Assembly (NCBI GenBank): GCA_030267965.1
Contig: BRYA01000912.1
Span: forward strand, 1-38,722
Length of the DNA: 38,722 nt
Reading direction: 5' to 3'
DNA from: Triparma columacea
Lineage: Eukaryota; Sar; Bolidophyceae; Parmales; Triparmaceae
Part shown: one piece after another, positions 20,401 through 30,565 of the stretch
Layout of the letters: every line of letters starts with the position of its first letter
How positions within the stretch are numbered: the stretch's first letter is position 1
Notes under the pieces: generated by a model
The model's database searches: none
Seen by the model: the letters and a program-made list of their open reading frames with translations, nothing else
What the model was told of the DNA's origin: nothing
Made by a program: the position numbers and the translations under genes

Positions 20401-23400
20401 TCACCTGGCATCATATTGACGCGGGCTTGAGAATATTCTTGAAAAGCCCTGGAACCAACTCGCAACGTAATAGTTATTGAAGAATGGCAACAGGGACGAC
20501 TTCTGGTTAGACGGTACGGCCTTCTGTTGAAGTTGCAAAGACTTTTCGCTGAGTTCATTAAAGTTCACGACAATAATATCATCTGGATTGTCATTAGCGA
20601 GGTTCCACTCTTCGCGTTGCTTCAAGTACATAGCGAAAGACGTTGCTGTAGGAACCGGATCGTCGTTTTGTGGGGGCGAAGCACCCTCTTCAAATACCAA
20701 CTGCGAAACGACGCTCTCAGGATTTTCGCTATACTCGAAATACTCACGGCTGCTTCCTCTAGCTTGTGTATAACTTTGGGCGTTTTCAGTGTGTGCCTTG
20801 TCTTGGTTCGACAAGTAAAGGTTGAGTGTGCTCTCCGACACTCCCGTCACCCCGCGGGCGTGGTTGTTTGCGATAACATGTTTGTAACCTGAGTGTGAAT
20901 TTTTCTCGCCACGGAAGATAAGACTTATGTTCTTCTGTTCAAAGTATTCCATCGTCTCCTGGATGATAGAAAGGGTAGATGCGCGGCGGGTTCTTACAAG
21001 CCATTTTGGCAAGTATCCCCTGCTATTGATGACACTGATGAAAGACAACTTAGTCTTTACTCCTTCGGAGTTTTCGAACTCTTCTAGGATGTAAATGGAG
21101 TGGGCGCTCGCCCTTACGGCCTCTTGGTTCCTAAATTTATCCGGTAGTTTACTGCACTCCTCTTCGTAAGAACCATCATCTCTGTCGTAGGCGAAAATAA
21201 CAATGCGCTTGTCGTCCAGCCTCTTCCATGCTGAGTTTTGATAAAAGTCTCTTGGGGACAATGGCGTTGGGAGCGACTTTCGGACAAACAGCGTGTAGTT
21301 GTGATCGGTCTGGAGATTCTTCTTCATGGGGACCAGCTTCCTGAAGACATCCGAATGAGCATTCTTCATTATTCGATAGTCGGTGTTGAAGTCCCAAAGG
21401 AAGGCCGCGACGTGGCACATCGGAGCTTGAACTGTGCCGATCCCGCCAGCCGCAAACGTCGTCTTCGGAGAGCCTTTTATCAAAGTGACAGGAACTCGTT
21501 TTAGCTCGTAGATCAAGAACGGCAGTCTCTTGTAGTCACATCTCGACCAATGGGAGGACGGCGTGCAAGCGCACTCCAATAGCCACTTCAATACCCTCTC
21601 TTCAAGCCTCGTGTATCTGTTTTTGCTATATTGCTCAAACATCATGATGAAGTACGGGTTGTACGTGAACATTTTCTGCAGCGAAACGACCAAACAGTTA
21701 GAAAGAAGTGAGAAAAGAGAAAATGTGATTTCACGCTGCCTTTTATTTTCCCACTCTTACCTCCATACCGGTTGGAAGCTGGTTCTGTGGCAGCGTTGAC
21801 TTCGTCTTATTGGATTCGTGCATGAAGAAGTAGGTCTTGTAGGCCTCATACGTGGAAGATGCCCACGTATGGTCGCTTCTTCCTGATTCATCAGCTACTT
21901 TCTTTTTTTCACCATGCCCCTCTGTAAAATTGATCTCAGCTTCAACGTGGTCGATAAGCCGGTTATGTGTCGATTCGCCTCTCTTCATTGGCATTGGCTG
22001 CAAAGTGTCAACGTTATTTTTTGAGGATTCAGGATGCACTGCTCCCTCCCTCAAGTATGCGAAGCGCAAGATCCCACGCACGACGTCGTAATAAGCGCCC
22101 CAAATCCAATCGACAACTTTGCACGATGTGACGAAAACACCTTTATAAAGCCCCCCGCCCTCGTAGGAAAGGTCAGTAGACATGGTGTTCAAAAACCACA
22201 CGTAGCGCCTAAACTCGAAAATAAAGAGGGAGATAAAGCAGCACAAAAAAAGGGAAAGCAACAGCACTACTGCAGAGTACTTGTCGGTTGTGGAAGTGTA
22301 ATCCCACGGTATCAATTGCTCAAATGACTGGTACGGTACTTCGCTAGTAGACTTTGTGCAGTACATGCGGTAAATTTCATTGAGGTCAGATACTATGGAG
22401 GAGGAGAAGCAAAGAGATTCCAGGTGAGACAAGAGGTGCGTTAAGAAAAGAGGGGAGCGAAGCTTGTGCGTCCATTCTCACCTTGCACATATTCGAAGGT
22501 GTCAATGAACGCCGGGATGGAAGTTACATTATAGCCAGCCACGGACGCCAAATGCTCAAGCTCAGAGGAGACTTGCTGTAGCAGAGGAGAAGGCGAAGAT
22601 GAGTTGACCAAGTTCCCCAGCTTAGTCCAGATTCTGGTCTTGATGGCAGAACAGAGCACCACCTGCTTGGCTTCCCTCGGGAGTTCCAAGAATGCATTTC
22701 CAGCCTCAGCTTCCAAGTGATCTGTAGAAATCTCCACGGCCCAGTCCAGCACCCAAGCCTCAACTGCGTTGGGGCCGCAGGGCACCATCTTCAATATGAA
22801 AGTGAACAGAAAGGGAAGAAATGCGAACCAGCACCACGCGAGGAATTTCCACTTAGTCGTCGCGGGATTGAAGCGGTCCGCGACCATCCCAAGTATCCAG
22901 CTCAACATTAGGGCCGAGTAGAACTCCAAAAACAGGGTGGTGAGAAGGCTGCAGAGGGAGAAGATTAGGCCCACGCAAATGGTGGCAAGACGTCCTTTGT
23001 CGGCACGGAGAATGGAGGGGTGGAAGGTGTCCCGGCACTTTGGGGAGTACAGGAGGTAAGTAAGGAAAGTCACGGGGATCAAAACTGTGCAGATCATCAA
23101 CTCCAGGGAGAAAAAATGCTACGGAAAACGACGAGGGAAAGAGAGAGGCAATTGACGAGGGTTAGAGGGTTGTTCGCTTTGATACCGTTGGAGGGGGGGG
23201 CATCTATCTTCTGCTTTTAGTCAATTGTCCTCACCTCAGTGACTGTGTATGTGCCCATATAAGACATACTGTGAAGGAGGAGGGGCGGGTGGGTGAGGAG
23301 GGCGGTAAGGTAATCTGCGAGAGACAGTGGGGGTTTCGGGTGCGTCCGTCGGTCCGTTGTGGTTCACTCACACCAACTTCATCTGGACCATATAACAAAA

Positions 23401-23571
23401 CAGGCACACAATTAGGGGAAGGGCGTTGAAGATATTTCGTGCCGCCACGAAGTAAAAAAGCTTGTCATATAATGTAGAAACTATATCCGTGCTCCCCCAG
23501 TCGATGTTGGTGTGAAATGGGGGATTTTTTGAGGAAGTCTGGGATGTCATGGCCGGGCCTTCCTCACTCAT
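17481..23571 (-). CDS. Multi-pass membrane protein with START-like domains and a kinase domain
   Basis: Seven exons: 23571-23372, 23268-23235, 23118-22482, 22392-21761, 21675-20405, 20311-19936, 19838-17481; introns 85-116 nt; 1835 residues; all joins in frame. Order: hydrophobic N-terminal half-membrane region (about 40-400, several helices); START/StARkin-like domain in exon 5 (about 560-785; AAFLWDFNTDY, LSPRDFYQNSAWKRLDDKRI); second membrane region (about 925-1220); protein kinase (about 1255-1540) with GKGSSAVV loop, VVKEL lysine, HRDLKTTN catalytic loop, DFG and MAPEVL, so it looks active and is tyrosine-kinase-like in style; C-terminal second StARkin-like segment (about 1617-1767; FAKDFNMRLLWHEVSQGTY). 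START domains bind lipids or sterols, so a membrane lipid-responsive kinase is a reasonable inference, untested. Start ATG 23571 was chosen because an upstream in-frame TTG is not an initiator. The 34-nt second exon is small but both splice sites are good. Confidence 0.8.
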
Positions 23572-23826
23572 TTTGGAGAAAGGGGAGGGGGGGATCAACG
23601 AAGTGACGATTTATGGCGTCGAATTATGTACCAGAAAGGACGGGGGGGGGGGGAAGGGGGAGGGGGAGGGGGAGGGGGGGAGAGGGAGGAACGATAGAAT
23701 TGCCCTGTTAACCCANNNNNNNNNNNNNNNNNNNNNNNNNNNNNNNNNNNNNNNNNNNNNNNNNNNNNNNNNNNNNNNNNNNNNNCCACCCCCCCCCCCC
23801 CCGCCTTCTCCCTCTTCAAGCCCCAC
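23572..23826. other. Spacer with assembly gap and G/C homopolymers
   Basis: Between the start of the START-kinase and the stop of DLST, both on the minus strand. It contains poly-G runs (23641-23690), the N gap, and a C run after it (23786-23802). It should hold the kinase promoter and the DLST 3' end. No gene is seen, but missing bases prevent a firm statement. Confidence 0.6.
23716..23785. other. Assembly gap (70 N)
   Basis: Seventy undetermined bases flanked by G- and C-homopolymers, a typical cause of read drop-out. The true gap length may differ. Confidence 0.99.
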
Positions 23827-25588
23827 CTATATGTCTAGGAGCAGCCTACCCGGGTCAGCGATCTTGTCTGCGATGCTCTTCAAAAACGTGACTCCCTCCC
23901 TCCCGTCAATCAGCCTGTGGTCGTAAGTCAGCGCAAGGTACATCATAGGGCGGGGGACGATCACCCCATCGACGACCATTGGCCTCATCTTGGTCGCGTG
24001 CATTCCGAGGATGGCGGACTGGGGGGGGTTGATGATTGGCGTCCCCATCAGGGACCCGAAGACCCCGCCGTTGGAAATGGTGAAGGTCCCACCAGCCATG
24101 TCCTCAAGGGCCATGTTTCCGTCGCGGGCCTTTTGACCGTACATAGCGATGGTCTTCTCGACGTCCGCAAAGGACATGGTCTCCGTGTTGCGGAGAACAG
24201 GGACAACAAGGCCATTGGGGGAGGCGACAGCGACGGAGATGTCGCAGTAGTCGCGATAGACGATCTCGTTGCTGGAGTCGTCGATGTACCCATTGATGGC
24301 AGGGACTTCCTGAAGGGCGGCAGTGGAAGCCTTGACGAAGGCGCTCATGAACCCAAGCTTAATGCCCTGTTTCTTCTCAAACTCCTGCGCAGAGAGTGCA
24401 TTGGCAAAGCGGCGATTTTTTTGGAGTTAGTTTTTTGCCCTTCAATTTGCCCATAATCTGATCGTCAATTCCTCTCCACCAATGCCCTTCTTCCCCTCTT
24501 CTCACCTCCTTGTATTTGGACCTAAGCTCCATCAGCGCTCCCATGTCGCACTCCTGGAATGTTGTGAGCATGGCGGCAGTGTTCTGAGCCTCCTTGAGCC
24601 TGACAGCGACGCGCTGGCGCATGCGAGACATCTTGACGCGGGACTCCGTGCGGGCACCGTGGGTGGTAGGGGTGGCCGGAGGGGGGGGGGAGGCAGGGGC
24701 CGCCTTGGGAGGAGCGGGAGGGGCAGCAGCGGGAGCGGCGGCAGGGGCGGCGGCAGGAGCGGCAGCGGCGGCCGCAGGGGCGGCGACCTCCTCGGCAGCG
24801 GGAGGGGGGGCAGAACCACCCTCTGGGGCTGCAGCATCAGTGTCGATCTTGTAGAGTGCGGAACCTACCTCAACGACGTCATCCATCTCAGCCATTATTT
24901 CGGCGACTTCACCAGCCTCTGTTGCCCTGTGAGCGAGGAAGGGGAGATGAGGGGTTGTTGGTTTAGATCGCTACTGTGTGGATGGGTATTGAGGCTTTGT
25001 ATCATTGGTGGCCTTGGTTTTATCCATCTCTGCCCCGTCTCCTAAACAATCCAATCTCTCTTATTCATGCTCCAGTAGAGCGCGCACTCACTCCCTTGGC
25101 GCCCTCACTTCCCTCCTTCCTCATCTCACCTGACATCTACGGAGACCTTATCAGTCTCCAAAACGATAACGACATCATCAGGGTTAACATAAGTGCCAGG
25201 AGGGGAGGGAATATCAACGACAGTGCCCTCAGTGATCGCTGAGGGGGAGAGACGGGTAGGGGAGGGAATTAGAGGGAATGAACTTAAGACGATGGGCGGG
25301 TGAAGGAGGATGATTTGGTGACAGGTGACAGTAGGGAGGCTTATTTGGGTACATTCGGAATCATATATAAATTACGTATCTCTCCATAGGTATGATATGA
25401 CGTGTAGGTATAGGGTTTGGGCAAAAATGAAGACTTCAGCACTCGAGGATCTGCAAACGTAATCACGTACAATCACCCATTGTTGGCACATCTACAGTGT
25501 TGATAGGCATCGCTAAGCGAGGCGACGAGAAGTAAGAACGAGTTACCCGGGGGGTAACGCGCGCAACACTTAAAGCTATCCTGTGCAT
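23827..25588 (-). CDS. DLST: Dihydrolipoyllysine-residue succinyltransferase, E2 of 2-oxoglutarate dehydrogenase
   Basis: Four exons: 25588-25471, 25238-25130, 24926-24506, 24384-23827 (introns 232, 203, 121 nt), 401 residues, near the usual E2o length. Exon 1 encodes a basic, Ser/Arg-rich presequence ([20 protein letters not shown]) typical of mitochondrial import. The lipoyl domain follows ([17 protein letters not shown], then LETDKVSV with lipoyl-lysine K70), split by two introns. An Ala/Pro-rich linker (about 100-150) leads straight into the catalytic domain without a peripheral-subunit-binding domain, as in other eukaryotic DLST. The active site is DHRLIDG with H372 and D376; the end [11 protein letters not shown] is family-typical. 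It transfers succinyl groups from lipoate to CoA in the TCA cycle in the mitochondrial matrix. It lies in tandem with the FIGNL1-like gene (139 bp from its stop). Confidence 0.95.
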
Positions 25589-25727
25589 GATCTTGGAAGT
25601 GGGATGAAGAAGAAGAGAATCAACAGATGGTCCAAGGAGGGAACAAAGAAAATTCCTAGGCTTGAACGCGAAGACGACAACGAAGTTAAAAATATAACGA
25701 ACAGTTTTGGCGCTGCAAAAAGTCCAT

Positions 25728-28203
25728 TCATCCTAGTCCCTTCTTGTCCGCCACCTCGTCAATGCTATCGTTGTCCTCGTCCTCCTCCTCCTCATCGTCC
25801 CCCCCTCCCCCAAGGCCCCCAAACTCTTTGTTGAATTCCTCGTACATTAGCAGGTCGTCTTTTGCCACACTGGGTCGGGTCTTCTTCAGGCTCTTCTTGA
25901 AGTGCTTGTAGGAGATGGGGGGAATCTCGTCTTTTTTTACCTCCATAGCCCCCTGAGACAGATGGGTGTGTTAGTTTCGCGTCGTAGCCTTTTGCCAGCC
26001 AGAACACCGCCACCCACCCTTCCAACCTTCTAAGCCGCGGTAAATCTCACCTTCCCAAGTTCCCTTATGGGTCCCATGCTGGCGTCGTTACAGAGGCTTT
26101 TCAAGTCAGCCCCCGAAAACCCCTCAGTCTTCTCCGCCAGCCTTCCCACTTCCTTCTCCCCCAGGTCGTGCCTGTTGCCTTTTAGGAGCGCGTTTATCAT
26201 TTCCAGCCTGCCAGAATTGTCTGGGAGTGGAATGTAGAGGCGTTTTACGAAGCGGCGCCTAGCGGCATCGTCGAGCTCGGCGGGGCGGTTGGTGGCACCG
26301 ATAAGGAGGACGCGACCCGTTCCCTCCTTAGTGCCGTCGAGCTGTACAAGGAACTCTGTTTTAATTCTGGGAGCATGTGGAACGGTGTAAGGGTTGTCAG
26401 AAGTGGCAATAATAGGGCGTGTAGTTGGGTGGTTGTTGGTTCCTCAGGTCCTGACCTCCCCTCCCCACCCCACACCCATTCCTCCTCCTCACCTCCTGCT
26501 CGCCTCGTTCTCCCCCTCGCTCCTCTTGGTCAACAAGCTATCAACCTCGTCTACGAACACTACACTCGGGCTCTTGTACTCCGCCACAGCGAACAACGTC
26601 TTGACAAGCTTCTCACCCTGCCCAATCCACTTGGACGTCAGGGACGAGCTGGAGATGCTGAAGAAGGTCGACTTCGACTCGGAGGCGATGGCCTTTCCTA
26701 TGAGAGTCTTGCCCGTCCCCGGTGGTCCGAATAGCAGGAGCCCGGTAGCCGCGGATCTCAAGCCCGTGAAGAGATCGGGCCGGGTCAAGGGCCAGATCAC
26801 CATCTCAAAGATGGCGTCCTTGGCCGATTTTAGGCCAGATATTGTGTCGAAGGTTATGTGGCTGGGGGGTGACATTATGTCGTACATTATTGACTTGCAG
26901 AGCTCTGGATCGAGGTGTTGGAGCTAAGGCGTTTAGGGAGGCAGTGAAAATTGGGTAAGTGTTAGTGATTGTAAGAGTTGGCGGGCGAGGAAAGCGATGA
27001 GTGAAGTGGGAACATGACACGCCCAACCTAGCGCCCCCCCTCTGTCGAATTCACGTTTGGCCCACTTCTCACCTCCTCCGGCAGTTCCTCCTCATCCTTG
27101 CCCTTATCATCCTTCTCCGAGTTTTGTCGCTTCTGTTGTTGCGAGGGGTTGGAGGAAGATGATGATGTCTTCTTTGGCGGCACGAATTTCCTGCGAGGAG
27201 AAGGGATCGGTTAGCTTTTAAAGACAGTTGCAAATGAGAGCGCTCCGTGACACGCCTTCTCCAAGCGCACCTCTTCAGCGACCCCGGTACATTCTTCTGT
27301 ATCGGTTTGTTCTGCGGTTGAGTTTGGTACGGGTTGTTACTCTGGTGGTTGTACCCCTGGCCTTGGCTATACTGGTTATTCGGAGCTGAGGAGGGTTCCT
27401 CCGAGACCATGGAAGCGGGCATGAAGTCGTTGCGGTGGTCAGGTTGGTTGGGGTTATGAGAGTGGTTGTAAGTGGACTGGGGTGGGGGTTGCCGGTACTG
27501 GTGTTGGAGACGCTGGATCTCAAGCTGGAGGCTCTGCTTCTGATTCTCGAGGTTCCGCTTGTCGTTCTCGAGTGTTGTGATCTGGGTGGGGGGTGGGGGT
27601 GGGGATTGGGGTTGTTAAGTCACTGCACCTGTCGCTGTAATGCACATTCAAATCATAAACCTATGACGAGTTTTTCGCAACCTCTTCGTCCTCAACACTC
27701 ACCTGCATCTTCGCCCCATTTATTAGCTCCTGCTCTCTCTCCTTCATTTCCTGTACCCTCCTCTCCTCCTGCGCTTCAAAGTCCTTCTTTATTTTCTTCT
27801 CTAGGTTGACGTACTTTTGCTCAGCCTTCTTCCTCAAGGCCTCTGAGAGCTCAGGATTAGCAGAGGCGTCGGATGGGGAAGAGGACGCTGCAGAATTGAC
27901 CGGCCAACCGTGTAGGGAGGTGAAGGTGGGACGGAGAGGGGTTGGCATGGAGTGGGAAGTGGAGAGGCTTATAATCGGAACTTGACGGTCTGACAAATTG
28001 GAAGGAAGGACGATTGGGTCAGTAGAAGGAGGACAGGAGGAAAGACCGAGCATTGTGCTACCAGGGCAGGAGAGAGAAAGGGAGGTGTGGTGATCGTGGG
28101 AGTTTGGGAGGAGGTTTGTGGTCAGGGAGAAGATCTTATAGGGATGGAGGGGTTTTGAGGGGGAACTGATTGTATCAAGATACGCCTCAATTTGGTCTGC
28201 CAT
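25728..28203 (-). CDS. FIGNL1: Fidgetin-like 1 type AAA ATPase
   Basis: Six exons: 28203-27703, 27581-27271, 27190-27073, 26923-26493, 26366-26051, 25952-25728; introns 80-149 nt; 633 residues. Residues 1-110 are low complexity; a coiled coil spans about 115-200 across exons 1-2 ([37 protein letters not shown]); then a Gln/Asn-rich linker. The AAA module starts at about 311: Walker A GPPGTGKT at 376-383, Walker B VVFVDE ending at E436, sensor GATNRP, arginine-finger region [11 protein letters not shown]. Family-specific matches to FIGNL1 over katanin/spastin are [23 protein letters not shown] and the C-terminal [25 protein letters not shown]1 acts in homologous recombination by dismantling RAD51 filaments in other eukaryotes. 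Odd: an acidic tail ([12 protein letters not shown]) after the Vps4-type C-terminal helix. Confidence 0.93.
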
Positions 28204-28441
28204 TGTGATAGGGAGTATTTAGGGTCTAAATAGGAGGGAATTGGCAAAGTCTATGGTATTGGCGGGGGGAGAAAAAAGAAATTAATTGGTGAGGGATATT
28301 GGGAGATAAAAATAAGGGATAACGTCCTTTGGGAGATAAATCGTGATGTTGGAGTGGAGGAATTGATGAATAGAGATAAATAAAGAGAATTTATTTGGAG
28401 GACAAATCCGAAGAGTGAAAGTCGTGAAAAGTCATTCCAAC
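28204..28441. promoter_or_regulatory. Bidirectional promoter region
   Basis: 238 bp between the ATGs of the FIGNL1-like gene (minus) and pyruvate kinase (plus). A/T-rich; holds GGGAGATAAAAATAAGGGAT and a related GGGAGATAAA about 30 bp further on, i.e. a short direct repeat. Inferred from gene arrangement. Confidence 0.45.
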
Positions 28442-30470
28442 ATGTTGAGAACATTAATTCGACTTAACCCGCGCGTCTGTGTTAATTCTGGCAGGTTTAG
28501 CCCTCCTGCAACTAAAATTGTTAGCACGATAGGCCCCACAAGTGAACAGAAGCCAATTTTACAAAGGTACGGAATGAGGTGGCTTCGGACATCATATCAA
28601 TGAGACTTTGTATGAGCAACGCATCAAGTATGAGCTCCTAACCCTATTCATCATTATCTCACATCAACCCCCCCCCCCTACCCCCCCCCACCCCCAACTC
28701 TCACCTCCTTTGTAGATTAGTTAGCGAAGGAGTCAGAGTGATGAGGTTAAATTTCTCCCATGCGACAGTGGAGGAGGCTGACCTACGCTTGACGAATCTC
28801 CGATCTTCCAGTGGTCGTAACGGTGACACCAACGGCATGGGCGCGAGCGATGGCGTCGATGGCGTCTTGAGGAAGGGCTGCAAGGGAATGGTTGGGGAGG
28901 GCAGGAACATGAGGGCCAGCTTGCTCGACACTAGGGGGCCGGAGATCAGGACGCTCAAGATAGAGAACGACACAACAGGGAAGGAGACGTTGACTCTCAC
29001 GAAGGGGGAGCAGGTCGGGGTGGAGAGCGACGTTACCGGCGAGAAGGAGTGCACGCCAGGCAAGTTTTACGTGAACTACGCGGGGATTGAAAAGGTGAGA
29101 GGAGGGGGCAAAGGAGTATTGCTGCCAGTAAATCTGAATTGATAGATGGACTGCGTGCCCACGTTCTCTGACTCCACACAATCGTCATTGGTTCATTACT
29201 CCCACCAGGTCGTCAAGCCAGGCGATAGGATCCTCCTGGATGACGGAGCTGTGACCCTGGAGTGCACGGCGGTATCTGAAAACACGGTAATTTCCACCAT
29301 CCTTAACACCGGGGACGTCCGCAGCAGGGTGGGGGTGAACCTCCCTGGGGTGAAGACTGGGCTCCCCGCCATGAGCGAGAAGGACAGGGTAGACATCAAG
29401 TATGGGATCGAGAATGATGTGGATTTCGTGGCGGCAAGCTTCGTTAGGGACGCTGCAGGGGTTAGGGAGATTAGGACCTACATAGACGAGATCAAGGGCG
29501 ACGGTGTTGGACCGTTAATTATTAGCAAGATTGAAAACGTCGAGGGGCTTGATAACTTTGAGGAGATTCTAGAGGAAAGCGACGGCATCATGGTGGCGAG
29601 GGGTGACCTAGGAGTCGAAATCCCACTCGAGAGGGTCACCCTCGAGCAGAAAAACATGGTCCGCAGGTGTAACGAGGTCGGGAAGCCAGTCATCGTCGCC
29701 ACTCAGATGCTCGAGTCCATGACCAAGAACCCCCGGCCAACCCGAGCCGAGGTCAGCGACGTTACAAACGCGGTTTTGGATGGGGCCGACGCTGTCATGC
29801 TGAGCGGGGAGACGGCTAAGGGGAACTACGTCGTTGAGACGGTCAATGCTATGCAAAGTATAATAAAGGAGACGGAGTTCTGGGTTAAGGAGGGGGGAGT
29901 TAGGTGAGTGTGAATTACATTTTCGACCACTACTACTACTACTGCGGTAGTAGTAGTAATACTACTACTACTACGGCTACTACTGGCCTTCGTCAAAACT
30001 GACCACCTTCCCGCCTTCGTCAAAACTGACCACCTTCCCGCCTTCGCCTACCTCGTCCTACGCCTGGCAGTGTTTCGGCGTACGTTCATCCTGACATTAA
30101 CCTCGATTGCGAGTACAACAGCGTCGCCAAGGCTGCTGTTGCCGCTGCCGAGGCTGCTGATGCCAAAGCCATCATCGTCCTCACCAAGACCGGCCGCACC
30201 GCCCGCCTCACTAGTAGATATAGGCCCAACGTTCCCATCGTCTGCTTCGCAAACTCCTACAAGGTTGGTAGGCAGCTCCAGCTCCAACGGGCCTGTCACC
30301 CCGTTGTGGGACTTGGCGACATAGACCCTAAGCAGAGAGCGGAGGAAGCGGCCGCTATGACAAAGGAACTGGGATTCTTGCAAAAGGGTGACACGTACGT
30401 GCTTATTCAGGCCGAGAAAACTACGAGGGGGGATAATGTCATAGGGATGAAGATTGGGAGCATAGAGTGA
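28442..30470 (+). CDS. PK: Pyruvate kinase with N-terminal targeting-like leader
   Basis: Four exons: 28442-28566, 28716-29094, 29209-29903, 30071-30470 (introns 149, 114, 167 nt), 532 residues. It converts phosphoenolpyruvate and ADP to pyruvate and ATP. Family landmarks: [12 protein letters not shown] near residue 25, [34 protein letters not shown] of the B domain, the active-site segment [10 protein letters not shown] with catalytic Lys, [12 protein letters not shown], and the signature [21 protein letters not shown] followed by [15 protein letters not shown]. The C-domain (exon 4) is complete. The first 20 residues ([20 protein letters not shown]) are basic without acids, as in mitochondrial presequences. 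In ochrophytes the lower half of glycolysis is known to occur also in mitochondria, so a mitochondrial isoform is plausible; a plastid signal peptide is not evident. A short Gly/Asp-rich insert lies at about 70-100. Confidence 0.95.
29929..30046 (+). repeat. Trinucleotide hairpin and 27-bp tandem duplication inside intron 3 of pyruvate kinase
   Basis: ACTACTACTACTACTGCGGTAGTAGTAGT (29930-29958, here described by its arms (ACT)n and (AGT)n) is an inverted repeat able to fold into a stem, followed by a further (ACT)n tract. Then a 27-bp unit starting CCTTCGTCAAAACTGACCAC occurs twice exactly (29987-30013, 30014-30040), with the first 6 bases again at 30041. Confidence 0.85.
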
Positions 30471-30565
30471 GGACGGGGTGGTAGGGTTGATGAAACATTA
30501 CAATTCTGAGATGTGAATAAATATATTATATGCGTTCTTTATTATTCCTGCTGTGGCCGAAATTG
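30471..30565. terminator. Convergent 3' ends with poly(A) signal
   Basis: 95 bp between the stops of pyruvate kinase (plus) and the RING-CH gene (minus). AATAAA at about 30515-30520 on the plus strand is a plausible polyadenylation signal for pyruvate kinase, 45 bases after its stop. Confidence 0.5.

Noticed and set aside
24482..25045. 187-codon plus-strand Gly/Arg-rich frame
   Set aside because: Antisense of the DLST Ala/Pro linker; composition explains it fully.
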